The notes: a model not told the origin generated them from the sequence alone. Shown: positions 8,987 to 18,385, counted from the stretch's first letter. The stretch is DNA of 64,000 nt from CBDCUC01 sp965222485 (GCA_965222485.1 CBDCUC010000030.1:496001-560000); one strand, 5' to 3'. Made by a program: numbers and translations.

Positions 8987-9577
8987 TTATTGTTGGCCCA
9001 CGGCTTTCTGCTGCTTTTCCCACCATTCGTCACTACCTGTTTTCGGACCGTCGTCGACGGAGTCGGAGTCTAACAGACCACCGAAAATGCCATTGTCGGC
9101 TGGTTTGACGGCTACGACCTTCTGTTTTGTAGGTGTGAAGTCGCCGGCGAGATGTCGGGTCAGGTCTGCCTTAATCTTCTGTGTCTTGGCTGCCGTGCAA
9201 TAAGCGTTGTTGCTCGTGACAGCTTTGGTGACGCCGTTATAGGCAATGTCGTAGGTCTTCTCGATGCCGCTCAGCTGCGCGACAGGGGCGCCAAGCGCGG
9301 CTTCGGAAGAAAGGAAGCTTGCTCTCAGTTTTGCTGGATCGAAATTATAACCGCATTTGACGGCCCGGGCCGAGGTGGAGCCAACTTGCAGCGCGCGTGC
9401 GGTGGGGTCGTTACGATAGGCTGAGGCCGCCGATTTCGTTTTTTTCTCGCTACTGCCAAACAGTGATCCGGTCGAAAGGCCACTGTCGGACGTGGAGCAT
9501 CCAGCCAGCACGATCGCTGCTGCGACAACGAGGAGAGGCCTTGCAAATTCTGCGGCCCTGGATCCCTTCTGCATCAT
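8987..9577 (-). CDS. lipoprotein of unknown function
   Basis: From the ATG at 9577 (GGAG about nine bases upstream) the 196-residue product begins with a signal peptide ending in a lipobox, Val-Leu-Ala-Gly-Cys, near residue 28. It is therefore expected to be lipid-anchored in the envelope. A Ser/Gly-rich linker follows, then a conserved-looking domain with two further cysteines (Lys-Cys-Gly-Tyr and Tyr-Cys-Thr-Ala) that could form a disulfide. The protein ends in a charged tail with Trp-Trp. I do not recognise the family. A much longer frame extends upstream to 9859, but the lipoprotein start is clearly better. Confidence 0.75.
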   Translation of the reverse strand: MMQKGSRAAEFARPLLVVAAAIVLAGCSTSDSGLSTGSLFGSSEKKTKSAASAYRNDPTARALQVGSTSARAVKCGYNFDPAKLRASFLSSEAALGAPVAQLSGIEKTYDIAYNGVTKAVTSNNAYCTAAKTQKIKADLTRHLAGDFTPTKQKVVAVKPADNGIFGGLLDSDSVDDGPKTGSDEWWEKQQKAVGQQ

Positions 9578-9906
9578 GCCCCTTGCTCCTGTGCAGCTAG
9601 CTCTAGTGACTAGCCTATCCGTCGTAGTTCTTTGTTTTTGGTGCAACTTTCCGTTGCTGCCGCGCACCCATTCTGACGCCTGCTTTAGGCCTTGAAAGTG
9701 GCTCAATTGCGCAGGTGCAGACAATTTGTCAATGGGTGTGACCCATACGCTTCGTGCGTGCGCGGGTAACATGCCCGAGTCGCGCGGTACAATTATTTGA
9801 TTTCGGCGATTGTTCAACAGTTTAGACGGGCAGTTTGCGGTGTGGCGGGGTGTTTGCAATCTTCAATTATTGTGCTGGTTCGTCCGTGAAGCCTGCAGGC
9901 GGGCTA
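9578..9906. other. intergenic region between CoxE-like and lipoprotein genes
   Basis: This stretch of about 330 bases lies downstream of the CoxE-like gene and upstream of the lipoprotein gene, both on the minus strand. It should hold the lipoprotein promoter. I see no RNA gene and no strong terminator hairpin. Confidence 0.4.
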
Positions 9907-11082
9907 CTAGCGCATAAGCTCGGCCATTGCTTGGTCGAGGCCGGCAAGTGTGAGCGGGTACATACGTCCCTTCATCAGGTCGCGGAGCATGCCCGTAGAC
10001 TGGGTCCACGACCAGTTCTGCTCAGGTGCAGGATTGAGCCAAACTGCATGCGAATAGATCTCTGTCACGCGTTGAAGCCAGACTGAGCCTGCTTCTTCAT
10101 TCATGTGTTCCACCGAGCCGCCTGGTATGATGATCTCATAAGGGCTCATCGATGCATCGCCGACGAAGATTACCTTGTAGTCGGCAGGATAGGTGTGCAG
10201 TACGTCCCAGGTGGGGATGCGTTCTGTCCTGCGTCGCGCGTTGTTCTTCCAAACAAATTCATAGAGGCAGTTGTGGAAGTAGTAGTACTCCAAATGTTTG
10301 AACTCGCTTCGTGCAGCGGAAAATAGTTCCTCGGCCGCAGCGACATGCCAGTCCATTGACCCGCCGATATCGAAGAACATTAGGACCTTTACGGTGTTGC
10401 GCCGTTCGGGCCGCATCTTGATATCGAGATAGCCTTTGTGGGCTGTTCCCTTGATCGTGCCAGCCAGGTCTAGCTCCTCTGCGGCGCCTTCGCGCGCGAA
10501 GTGGCGGAGCCGGCGCAGGGCTAGTTTGATGTTGCGCGTGCCCAGTTCGATCTTGTCGTCGAGGTCGCGGAATTCACGCTTGTCCCAGACCTTGATTGCG
10601 CGTTGGTGGCGGCTCTCCTTTTGACCGATGCGAACACCTGCCGGGTTGTAGCCGTAAGCCCCATAGGGGGACGTTCCTGCTGTCCCAATCCACTTGTTGC
10701 CGCCTTGGTGGCGGTCCTTCTGTTCTGCTAGCCGCTTCTGCAACTCTTCCATAATCTTTTCCCAACCGCCCAGCTCTTCGATTTTCTTCTTTTCTTCTTC
10801 GGACAGGTAAAGCTGGGCCATGGCTTCCAGCCATTCTTTCGGGATTTCCGTCTCAGCGGCATCGGCCATCAGGTCAAGCCCCTTGAAGACATGACCAAAG
10901 ATCTGGTCGAAGCGGTCAAGATTGCGTTCGTCCTTGATTAGGCTTGTGCGCGCCAGGTAGTAGAAATTTTCTACCTTGCTTTGCGCAATATCAGCGTCGA
11001 CCGCCTCGAGCAAAGTGAGGTACTCGCGCAGTGAGACCGGGAGCCCGGCTTCTTTGAGGCTATGGAAGAATTTGACGAACAT
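9907..11082 (-). CDS. VWA-domain protein, CoxE family
   Basis: This 391-residue protein starts with the helical segment typical of the CoxE-like family (Leu-Lys-Glu-Ala-Gly-Leu-Pro-Val-Ser then a Phe-Tyr-Tyr-Leu-Ala-Arg motif). It continues through a charged region and a central von Willebrand factor A domain. The metal-ion-dependent adhesion site reads Phe-Phe-Asp-Ile-Gly-Gly-Ser-Met-Asp, the D-x-G-G-S form usual in this family. Such proteins pair with MoxR-type AAA ATPases to insert cofactors or remodel enzymes. The expected partner is encoded at 18386-19234 on the same strand but separated by porins and YcjX/YcjF. The start has no obvious ribosome binding site. Confidence 0.85.
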   Translation of the reverse strand: MFVKFFHSLKEAGLPVSLREYLTLLEAVDADIAQSKVENFYYLARTSLIKDERNLDRFDQIFGHVFKGLDLMADAAETEIPKEWLEAMAQLYLSEEEKKKIEELGGWEKIMEELQKRLAEQKDRHQGGNKWIGTAGTSPYGAYGYNPAGVRIGQKESRHQRAIKVWDKREFRDLDDKIELGTRNIKLALRRLRHFAREGAAEELDLAGTIKGTAHKGYLDIKMRPERRNTVKVLMFFDIGGSMDWHVAAAEELFSAARSEFKHLEYYYFHNCLYEFVWKNNARRRTERIPTWDVLHTYPADYKVIFVGDASMSPYEIIIPGGSVEHMNEEAGSVWLQRVTEIYSHAVWLNPAPEQNWSWTQSTGMLRDLMKGRMYPLTLAGLDQAMAELMR

Positions 11083-11154
11083 TGATGACGACTGTGGTGC
11101 TTGTTTTGCTGTGGCTGCATGAATTTTCTGTTGCCCTGTGATAGCCGATCACAA

Positions 11155-11192
11155 GAAATAAAAAAAGAAAGCCGCTCCCGAAGGAACGGCTT
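11155..11192 (-). terminator. terminator of the first porin gene
   Basis: Read on the minus strand, AAGCCGTTCC, a TTCG tetraloop and GGAGCGGCTT form a 10-bp stem with one G-U pair, followed by a long T-rich tract. It begins 28 bases after the porin stop. Confidence 0.88.
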
Positions 11193-11219
11193 CCTCAACT
11201 CTAGTCCTGGAGGCTCAGA

Positions 11220-12581
11220 TTAGAAGTTAATCAGAGCACCAGCCTTGATGATGTCGAAGTCTTCCAACTGCGTCGTACCGTTGTTGAGGCCGACAGCTGC
11301 GCAAGAACCAGCTGCCTGATCGGCACAAACGATGTCGTCAGCTTCGTAGTGACGCCATGCCAGCCACAGGGACATTGCCGCAGCGTCGATTTCCTGGACA
11401 ACACCGATACCATACTGCTCAAGCTCGGTATTGCTGACGCCTGCATCGAACAAAGCCGGATTGATCTTGTCGTTGTTCTGGCCGTATTCGAAGTAGAGAA
11501 CAGTGTGACCCAGTGGGTTAAACTGCCTGCGCAGACCTGTCTTGATGTACCAGTTGTCGCCTTCTGGTCCGAGCTGGCCAGCACCGCGAGCAGCTTGCGT
11601 CGTATCGCTGTCTTCGGAGCTGTATGCACCATACAGGAACAAGCCGGTTGGCACGTGCTGTACATATGCACCGATCTGCCATGCAGAGGCGTCCAGACCA
11701 CCGTTTGCAATGGCCTGAGCCAGAGCACCTGATGCTTCATCCGTACGGTGCGTGTATGCGACTGCGGCTGCGAATTTCAGATCGCGAACCTCACCGGCGT
11801 AACGGCCGGAGATGCCCCATACATCGTCTTCACCCCAAGATGCAGACATCGAGAAGCCAGCAAATGTTGGCGTGGTGTACTTGATGTTGTTGTTTGGATC
11901 GCCTTCGCAGTCCGCTGCCGCACCGACACCATTACCGAAGGTCTGGCAAGCTGCCAGTGACCCATAGTTAATTGCTGTGAGTGCGCCATCGTTACGGCGA
12001 AGCAGGAAGCCGTTCACGTCGTAAAGAACGTAGTTGGCCTGAATGAGCGATCCGGAACCGTCAACAAGGATTGCCTGGTTATCAGCTGCACCCGACTGAA
12101 GGCCGAGGCTCACTGTACCGTAACGGTCGCCCTTGATGAACCAGTAGGAATTTTCAACACCAACGGTGCTAGCACCAGCGAACGCGTTGCCGCCATCGTC
12201 GACGAACTGGTTCACAGTCAAGGAGTCGTTGTCCATGACCTCAATGTTGATGCGATAACCGGCCGTCCAGCCTGGTACGATCTGTGCGCTACCTGTGAAG
12301 GCAATGTGCGAACCGATCGAGATCGAACCTGTGTCGGTGATGTAGACGTTGGATTCTTCCCCGTCGTCCCAATAGAGAAGCTGCTGAGCTACCCAACCGG
12401 AAATCGTAAGAGAAACCTTGCGGTTGCCCTTGCGGGCCGTGGTGGCTTCCAATTCAGCGACCCGTTCTTCCAGGTCAGCGCAGCAATCCCCCCCGAGGTC
12501 CGCTGCATTTGCGCTTCCGATGGAGAGGCCACCTGCAAGCAGGCCGGCCGCCATCATGGCGCTTAGGCTATATTTCGTCAT
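11220..12581 (-). CDS. outer membrane porin, rhizobial Porin_2 type (copy 1)
   Basis: This 453-residue porin has a signal peptide ending near Ala-Asn-Ala-Ala-Asp. A short Cys-Cys-containing helical stretch (Leu-Glu-Glu-Arg-Val-Ala-Glu-Leu-Glu) follows, then a barrel beginning Val-Ser-Leu-Thr-Ile-Ser-Gly-Trp and ending in Phe. This arrangement is that of Omp2/RopA-type porins of Hyphomicrobiales, which form trimeric diffusion channels in the outer membrane. It is a close paralog of the next porin upstream (13044-14399). The two share the N-terminus, long internal blocks and the last strands, so they arose by duplication. Each has its own terminator, so they are separate transcripts. Confidence 0.93.
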   Translation of the reverse strand: MTKYSLSAMMAAGLLAGGLSIGSANAADLGGDCCADLEERVAELEATTARKGNRKVSLTISGWVAQQLLYWDDGEESNVYITDTGSISIGSHIAFTGSAQIVPGWTAGYRINIEVMDNDSLTVNQFVDDGGNAFAGASTVGVENSYWFIKGDRYGTVSLGLQSGAADNQAILVDGSGSLIQANYVLYDVNGFLLRRNDGALTAINYGSLAACQTFGNGVGAAADCEGDPNNNIKYTTPTFAGFSMSASWGEDDVWGISGRYAGEVRDLKFAAAVAYTHRTDEASGALAQAIANGGLDASAWQIGAYVQHVPTGLFLYGAYSSEDSDTTQAARGAGQLGPEGDNWYIKTGLRRQFNPLGHTVLYFEYGQNNDKINPALFDAGVSNTELEQYGIGVVQEIDAAAMSLWLAWRHYEADDIVCADQAAGSCAAVGLNNGTTQLEDFDIIKAGALINF

Positions 12582-12990
12582 TGACCGTCTCCTAGTCAGC
12601 GTTGGCTTTTAAGATGGCGGACGCCGGACTCTCAAAAAACGCAAAACTAAGAACCGCTCTCTCAAACTGCGGCAAGACCACCCCCGTACTGAGGCACTGC
12701 CGCTCGATGTGGAGACTCTGCGATTCGTGACGGTCGAACAATTAATCAATGCAGATTGCCGGTACGCTGTTGGCAAGTGTGTCAGGTCTGCAACTGCTGG
12801 CGTTTTGCTGCAGTATGTGGGGCGGGTGTGATTTGGGTCTAACCTGTTTAAAGAACAGGTAAAATTGGGATGCGAACGGTTCCACAGTTGCTGGATGTTT
12901 ATTGCTGATTCCAGAGCAGTTGGCGGGATGGCCCTTGCAGATTTGGTGGATTTTCGACGGACCAGTGGGTGTGTCGTGTCAGAATGACAA
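12582..12990. other. porin promoter region between the two porin genes
   Basis: About 400 bases between the porin copies, upstream of copy 1 and downstream of copy 2. It holds an inverted repeat at 12842-12860 (separate entry) and an AT-rich part after 12890. No gene was found. Confidence 0.5.
12842..12860. promoter_or_regulatory. inverted repeat, possible operator for porin copy 1
   Basis: ACCTGTT and AACAGGT form a perfect 7-bp inverted repeat around TAAAG. The spacing suits a dimeric regulator. It lies about 260 bases before the porin start codon, so any role in porin control is only a possibility. Confidence 0.35.
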
Positions 12991-13020
12991 CAAAAAAGCC
13001 GCCCCGAAGAGCGGCTTTTT
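12991..13020 (-). terminator. terminator of the second porin gene
   Basis: AAAAAGCCGC and GCGGCTTTTT form a 10-bp stem around an eight-base loop. On the minus strand it ends in a T run. It sits 24 bases past the stop of the porin gene at 13044 and resembles the terminator of the other porin copy. Confidence 0.9.
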
Positions 13021-13043
13021 CGATTTTCTTGAAGTGCCTTGGA

Positions 13044-14399
13044 TTAGAAGGCGATCAAAGCACCAGCTTTGATGATGTCAAATTCTTCGAAGGACGTGGT
13101 GCCATTGTTAAGTCCGAAGGCTGCACAGGAACCAGCGGCCTGATCGGCACAAACGATGTCGTCAGCTTCGTAGTGACGCCATGCGAGCCACAGAGACATA
13201 GCAGCTGCGTCGATTTCCTGGACGATACCAACACCATACTGCTCTAGCTGGGTGTTGTTGACGCCAGCGTCGAACAAGCCAGAGAAGGTCTTGTCGTCGT
13301 TTTCGCCGTACTCACCATATAGCACGGTGTGACCCAGCGGAGTCCACTTCTGGCGCAGACCTGCCTTGATGTACCAGTTCTGACCTTCCGGACCGTTCAG
13401 ACCACCACCACGAGCAGCGTTCGAGACGTTTACGTCTTCCTCAGAGTATGCACCATACACGAACAGACCTGTCGGAACGTGCTGGATGTATGCACCGACC
13501 TGCCAAGCAGCTGCGTCAAGACCACCGTTTGCTTTCGCGATCGGCAGAGCGTTGTCGTCTGTACGCTGCGTGTAGGCAGCTGCGGCAGCGAATTTGAAGC
13601 CGCTCAGCTCAGTTGCGTAACGTGCCGATACGCCCCAAACATCATCTTCACCGTAAGATGCCGATACCGAGAAGCCGGCAAATGTTGGCGTGGTGTATTT
13701 GATGTTGTTGTTTGGATCGCCTTCGCAGTCTGCTGCGGCACCGACGACGTCACCGAACGTCTGGCAAGCTGCCAAAGCACCATAGTTAACACCAGACAGT
13801 GCACCGTCGCTACGGCGAAGCAGGAAGCCGTTCACGTCATAAAGAACGTAGTTGGCCTGAACCAGAGAACCCGAACCGTCAACCAGGATCGCCTGGTTAT
13901 CGGCTGCGCCCGACTGCTTACCAACGCTGACCGTACCGAGTTGCTCGGAACGGATGAACCAGTAGGAGTTCTCAACACCAACTTGGCCGCCACCAGCAAA
14001 GGCGTTGCCGCCATCGTCATTATCCTGATTCACGGTCAACGAGTCGTTGTCCATGACTTCAAGGTTGATGCGATAACCAGCTGACCAACCCGGCATGATC
14101 TGTGCTTCACCGGAGAACGCAACGTGCGAACCGATGGAGATCGAACCTGTGTCGGTGATGTAAAGGTTGTTCTCACCGCCGTCGTCCCAATACAGCAACT
14201 GCTGTGCGACGAAGCCGGAAATCGTCAGTGAAACTTTGCGATTGCCCTTGCGAGCCGTCGTTGCTTCAAGCTCAGCAACACGCTCTTCCAGGTCAGCGCA
14301 GCAGTCACCCCCGAGGTCTGCTGCGTTCGCGCTACCGACAGACAGTCCACCTGCGAGCAGGCCGGCCGCTGCGAGAGCGCTTAGGCTGTACTTTTTCAT
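13044..14399 (-). CDS. outer membrane porin, rhizobial Porin_2 type (copy 2)
   Basis: From the ATG at 14399 the product has 451 residues, with the signal peptide Met-Lys-Lys-Tyr-Ser-Leu-Ser-Ala-Leu and the same Cys-Cys plus short-helix leader as copy 1. The barrel ends in Ala-Phe. The copies differ mainly in loops: copy 2 has Asp-Asn-Asp-Asp-Gly where copy 1 has Val-Asp-Asp-Gly, and has a different extracellular segment near the middle. This suggests altered pore selectivity or antigenic surface. The ORF could extend 12 codons upstream, but the signal peptide fixes the start. As a trimeric porin it should sit in the outer membrane. Confidence 0.93.
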   Translation of the reverse strand: MKKYSLSALAAAGLLAGGLSVGSANAADLGGDCCADLEERVAELEATTARKGNRKVSLTISGFVAQQLLYWDDGGENNLYITDTGSISIGSHVAFSGEAQIMPGWSAGYRINLEVMDNDSLTVNQDNDDGGNAFAGGGQVGVENSYWFIRSEQLGTVSVGKQSGAADNQAILVDGSGSLVQANYVLYDVNGFLLRRSDGALSGVNYGALAACQTFGDVVGAAADCEGDPNNNIKYTTPTFAGFSVSASYGEDDVWGVSARYATELSGFKFAAAAAYTQRTDDNALPIAKANGGLDAAAWQVGAYIQHVPTGLFVYGAYSEEDVNVSNAARGGGLNGPEGQNWYIKAGLRQKWTPLGHTVLYGEYGENDDKTFSGLFDAGVNNTQLEQYGVGIVQEIDAAAMSLWLAWRHYEADDIVCADQAAGSCAAFGLNNGTTSFEEFDIIKAGALIAF

Positions 14400-14923
14400 A
14401 CTTCTTCTCCCGTCTACTTCACATCGTGGAGACACACGCGAAAAACGTGACGCTACACTCGAAGTTCAAAACCCGTCCAAAAAGGCGATACCATCGGACG
14501 ACTTACAACGCGCCGTTCGAGATCCCCCCGAATCACCGCAGTCGACGTGGACTATATGCAGATTAATGCGGGGAACGGAACACCAGATTGGTGTATCAAC
14601 TGTGAATCTATCGGGGTTGTGGCAAGTTAGCCACGATGCGCTTTTCTGGGTCAATTCACTGATATTGCACGGTGTTTTACTGACGCTATTCTGCGACAGC
14701 AAAAAACCCGCAGGAAAATTTCCAGCTGCGTTGGGGATAGGAGCACACTTCAATATGCCCGTGCAACCGGGGTTATCCCGCTCGAATTTTCGGTGGACTC
14801 AGGACCAACTCGGAAGCTCGCGTTCCACGCGTCTTTGCAAGCTTAGTAGCTAACATAATGATTGTGCTGTGGATTTCGTGATGGGACTCCGACGCGTGCA
14901 GATGGGGCTTTGGTTTGCGAACG
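14400..14923. other. intergenic region upstream of porin copy 2
   Basis: About 520 bases, carrying the promoter of porin copy 2 on the minus strand and the 3-prime side of the YcjF-like gene. A small palindrome GGAAAATTTCC lies near 14713. Open frames here are not convincing. No terminator was recognised for the YcjF-like gene. Confidence 0.45.
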
Positions 14924-16006
14924 CTAGGCGGATTGATTTTTGCCGCGGCCTCGCAATTTGGCGGGCATTAGGTCGGCTGCCTTCAGGTCAGGGAATAGCT
15001 CAGCCAATATCGAGCGCAGGCGTGGGGGTTTGGTGTTTATGTATGGTAACGGCCTACAGACGCGCAGGGCGGCAATCCCCAATCGTGCGGTCATGGCGCC
15101 GTTAAAAGCGCCTTCGCCCAAGCGGCGTGAGAGGCGCCTGGCAACGTCCTGGCCTAGGAACTGCCCCCACAGATCGTCCGTGAGCGCGATCGCGCCGGTT
15201 GCCGCAATATGCGCGACAATCCACCAAAACAGGCGGACACCACCGAAAAAGCCCGGCCGGCCTTCGTAAGCACCGGCAATACGGCGGATCATGCGCAAGT
15301 TCTCGAATAGTACGAACAGAACGACGATAAAGGCGATCGGAACGACTGCGGTCACAACCGCGGTGCGGCGCGCGGACTGGTAGATGACGCTTCGCGCCTC
15401 TCTGTCCGGTCCCGCTAGCAGGACACGGTCGGCGAGCCCGATAAGTTCGCCTGGTTCCTGCATGTGACGTTCTTTGTCTCGGAAGCGCTGCAAATCCCAG
15501 CGGTGCTCGCGGCCCGAAAATTGTGATTTGAGGCGACGGACGACGGCCTGTTCGTGTTTTTTTGTTTTCGATGCGAGCGCGTTTTCAGCGTCTTTGCGCA
15601 GTCTCGTAAGCCGCGAGAGGCGAAACAGTCCCAATATTTCACGAATGATCAAGACAGCGGCGGCAAATGCGGCCAGCGCAATCAGGCCTTTTGCGGTCCA
15701 GCCCAGCCAATCATCGCGCGTTAGTGCAACAGAGGTAAAGCGGGCGAACCAGATGCTCAAAGACAGCATCGTCAGGCCGATGAGGGTGGAGACGAGCAGG
15801 CTACCCCACCCAAGAAGGCTTTTGCGTGTGGACGTCTTTTTTGGGTTTGCATCGGGCTGCATTGTGTTTTCGCCGCGTGCATCGGAGAGATCTGGGGTCT
15901 CTTCTTCCGACGTTTCTGCACCGTCGCCGGGCTCGATGTGCAGGTCCGGGTCACTGGGGTCGAATGCGGCCGGGGGGCGGCGCGTCTTACGCGTACCTGT
16001 CGTCAT
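14924..16006 (-). CDS. YcjF-like inner membrane protein (TIGR01620/DUF697)
   Basis: This protein of about 360 residues has an acidic, disordered N-terminal 60 residues. Two membrane segments follow near 70-92 and 105-125, then a charged cytoplasmic stretch, then hydrophobic segments near 225-245 and 270-290, and a DUF697-type C-terminal domain. YcjF proteins are encoded next to the predicted GTPase/ATPase YcjX and are linked to envelope stress in E. coli, but the reaction is unknown. Its gene lies 34 bases after ycjX on the same strand. The ATG at 16006 is preferred over an in-frame TTG at 16015 because AGGAG sits about ten bases before it. Confidence 0.85.
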   Translation of the reverse strand: MTTGTRKTRRPPAAFDPSDPDLHIEPGDGAETSEEETPDLSDARGENTMQPDANPKKTSTRKSLLGWGSLLVSTLIGLTMLSLSIWFARFTSVALTRDDWLGWTAKGLIALAAFAAAVLIIREILGLFRLSRLTRLRKDAENALASKTKKHEQAVVRRLKSQFSGREHRWDLQRFRDKERHMQEPGELIGLADRVLLAGPDREARSVIYQSARRTAVVTAVVPIAFIVVLFVLFENLRMIRRIAGAYEGRPGFFGGVRLFWWIVAHIAATGAIALTDDLWGQFLGQDVARRLSRRLGEGAFNGAMTARLGIAALRVCRPLPYINTKPPRLRSILAELFPDLKAADLMPAKLRGRGKNQSA

Positions 16007-16040
16007 TGGCGCCAAACTCCTAGTCTGCGCATTGCTTGGT

Positions 16041-17678
16041 TTATCTTCTGAGCCGATCCGCGATCAAAAACCCGAAGGCGTCGTCAAGACCAATATGGGG
16101 CCACGTTTGTGACCGGTTGCTGGCGTTGCCGTCCGGTCCTGCCGGCGGACGAAAGCGGACGAAGGAAAAGTCTGTGCTGGAGGTGTAGTCCGGGTCGAAG
16201 GCGTCAAGCGGTTCGGCAGGTAGATCACCTGGAAAGATCACGGCCTCAGTGCTGCCGTCGTAAGTTACGCCAGCGACTGTTTCTCCATTTTCGGGGCGTC
16301 CGCGCAGGCATGGAAAGTTTTCGCCGTGGCGTTGCTTGGCGACGTTTGTAGTGCTGCGCAGTGCGGCAAGTGCAAGCGACTTAGACGCGGCTCCTGAGAT
16401 CTGCGTGCGATCCTGGGCGCGTGCCACCGCTTTGTCGAGCAAACGCGTCAGCCGATCATGATTGGCGCGATTTAGGTGGTCAGCCTTGGTCGCAGCAAAC
16501 AGAATGCGGTCGATGCGCCGTGGCAGGACAAGTGCAAGCCAACTGTTGGCACCGGGGCGAAAGGCGCGCAGTACCGCATCAAGGCTCGCTTCCAACGCAT
16601 TGAGGCTCGCAGGCCCGCCATTCAATGCGCCTAAAATATCAACGAGTACGATCTGTCGATCGAGTTTGGCGAAGTGGCGTTCGAAGAACGGTTTGACGAC
16701 CGTTGTTTTGTAGCTTTCGTACCGGCGTTCCAGCAAGTCTTGCAAGCGCTCGTAGTCACCGCCTGCGCCGCTTCTTGGTGAGTGACAGGGGAGCGGGAAG
16801 AACGTCAGTAAGGGTGAGCCTTCAAGATCGCCTGGCTGCAGAAAGCGGCCCGGCCCGAGCATGGGCCGTTCTACGGGGTCGGCGTCAGCAGCTTTGAGAT
16901 AATCTGTAAATGCGGCCGCGCCGGCCATGGCATGCCGTTCTGCGCGCGTTAGGGCGCTTTCATTTGTGCCCGTTTCGTGCGCTGGGTTTGTGATTGATGC
17001 GCCTGAGGGCAGGCATTCCTCGGTTATTTCGTCTACAATTCGCGCAAAGCGGCGCGCCGCATCGTGGGTTGGGTGTTGCGCAGCGACGCGGTGCATCGCG
17101 TCGCGCGTTTGCTGTGACCAGGTGTCAAAGTCTAGATCCAATAGCGCCAGGTCGCCGAGCCATTCGCCGGGGTAATCGATAATATCGATATGCAACCTTG
17201 AACGGGTGCCAAGCAGACCGCGCGTAATGCCTGCATGTTCCCACTCCAGTGTGAGGCGCAGCTGGCTGATGCGGCGCGTGCTTTCAGGCCAAACTGGATC
17301 CGGTTGGCGCAGACAGGCAAGATGATCTTCGTATGGGAAGCGCGGAATATCGTCACTCGGTTGAGGTTCAAGGTAAGCTTTGAAGTCGGGCAGCTGGCTG
17401 AGTTCACCGAATGGCGGCAGTGGGCTGGCACGGGTCAGGCAATGGATCAGAGCAGTCGTAAAGACGGTTTTTCCCGCACCCGATAGACCGGTCACGCCAA
17501 GGCGAATGGTCGGGGTTATCAGATCAGCCAGACGATCGGCGGCCGTCGCAAGTGTGGCGGTTGTTTGGGAGGCAATTTCGGAAAGGCGCACCAGCGGATC
17601 CTTTTTGCGGCGCGGCCGGTCTTGGCAAGCTTCGCGTCCGGTTGCAGCCAGCCTTGCCTGATTATTTGGAACAGACAA
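16041..17678 (-). CDS. YcjX-family P-loop NTPase (DUF463)
   Basis: The 545-residue product has a Walker A motif Gly-Leu-Ser-Gly-Ala-Gly-Lys-Thr near residue 63, followed by the hydrophobic helix and Leu-Thr segment of the YcjX family. Later it carries Asp-Ile-Ile-Asp-Tyr-Pro-Gly-Glu-Trp-Leu, which resembles the switch region of these NTPases. YcjX is a conserved partner of YcjF, encoded immediately downstream here. The pair is thought to act at the inner membrane under stress, but no reaction is established. The start is a TTG with a weak upstream GGA; an internal GTG before Arg-Leu-Ser-Glu-Ile would shorten the leader by about 30 residues. Confidence 0.88.
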   Translation of the reverse strand: MSVPNNQARLAATGREACQDRPRRKKDPLVRLSEIASQTTATLATAADRLADLITPTIRLGVTGLSGAGKTVFTTALIHCLTRASPLPPFGELSQLPDFKAYLEPQPSDDIPRFPYEDHLACLRQPDPVWPESTRRISQLRLTLEWEHAGITRGLLGTRSRLHIDIIDYPGEWLGDLALLDLDFDTWSQQTRDAMHRVAAQHPTHDAARRFARIVDEITEECLPSGASITNPAHETGTNESALTRAERHAMAGAAAFTDYLKAADADPVERPMLGPGRFLQPGDLEGSPLLTFFPLPCHSPRSGAGGDYERLQDLLERRYESYKTTVVKPFFERHFAKLDRQIVLVDILGALNGGPASLNALEASLDAVLRAFRPGANSWLALVLPRRIDRILFAATKADHLNRANHDRLTRLLDKAVARAQDRTQISGAASKSLALAALRSTTNVAKQRHGENFPCLRGRPENGETVAGVTYDGSTEAVIFPGDLPAEPLDAFDPDYTSSTDFSFVRFRPPAGPDGNASNRSQTWPHIGLDDAFGFLIADRLRR

Positions 17679-17869
17679 GCAGACGTGTTCCGCAAAGCTT
17701 CGTAGGCGATAGGCCTGACGGCTAGATGCGGGACTTGGTTAGCTTATTAGTTGCGCATTGTTTTGCTGGGCTGCAAGGTATTTTCAGCGCCTTGAGTGGG
17801 GTCGACAACGGGGCTGTCAGCGCGCGCGTGCCGCACGTCTAGGGCTGCGTGGTGTCTGTGTGCGGCGTG

Positions 17870-17956
17870 TTAGCCGAAAATCACTACGAACACGCCTGCG
17901 GCGATGACCGTCGTCCCCATGAGGAGGATGGTGCCGCTGCGAATAATGTGTCCCAT
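17870..17956 (-). CDS. candidate 28-residue hydrophobic membrane peptide
   Basis: A short frame encodes 28 residues: Met-Gly-His-Ile-Ile-Arg-Ser-Gly at the N-terminus, then about 20 uncharged hydrophobic residues with several Gly and Val, ending Ile-Phe-Gly. It would form one transmembrane helix with a positive N-terminus. GGAG is placed eight bases before the ATG, an ideal ribosome site. It stands alone in a 700-base gap between ycjX and the moxR-like gene, upstream of ycjX on the same strand, so it might be co-transcribed with it. Function unknown. Evidence is limited to the start signal, composition and position. Confidence 0.5.
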   Translation of the reverse strand: MGHIIRSGTILLMGTTVIAAGVFVVIFG

Positions 17957-18385
17957 GATCGGGCTCCGTAGGGCCATGGCAGGCCAAGTTTTCTTGACTG
18001 TTCGACTGGCCGTGCCGTTCGTTCTCATTTCTATGCAGTGATTGCCATTATAAGGGCAAGGATCTGAACATCGGATGAAGGATCACGACCTCGTTTTCTG
18101 AATTGATGGTTACGTCAATGCACCAGATCAGCACGATAGTGCCGTCTCCTGCGTGACAGGGCGTGCAATAAACGTGATCTACCGGCGAATCACTTGCGCG
18201 AAATGCACTCGACCCTGCAGGCTCGTTGCGCAATTGCGGCCTAACACGAGCACGTGAACAGTAGCCTGTCGGCGTGGCAGCTATCAGTGGCTCGCGTTAG
18301 ATTGCCGAAGCGCGGTTGTGGCGCGGGTTCGCGTCGTACGCATGAGCGTTTTTTGGCGATCTAGATTGATCTTTTTAGGGATTGA
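17957..18385. other. intergenic region between small peptide and MoxR-like gene
   Basis: About 430 bases lying downstream of the MoxR-like gene on the minus strand. A frame at 18048-18233 encodes 61 residues with no ribosome site and no recognisable feature. I see no RNA gene or clear terminator. Confidence 0.4.

Noticed and set aside
13329..14084. 251-residue frame antisense to porin copy 2
   Set aside because: It is a shadow of the porin; a similar but shorter antisense frame in copy 1 follows from the duplication.
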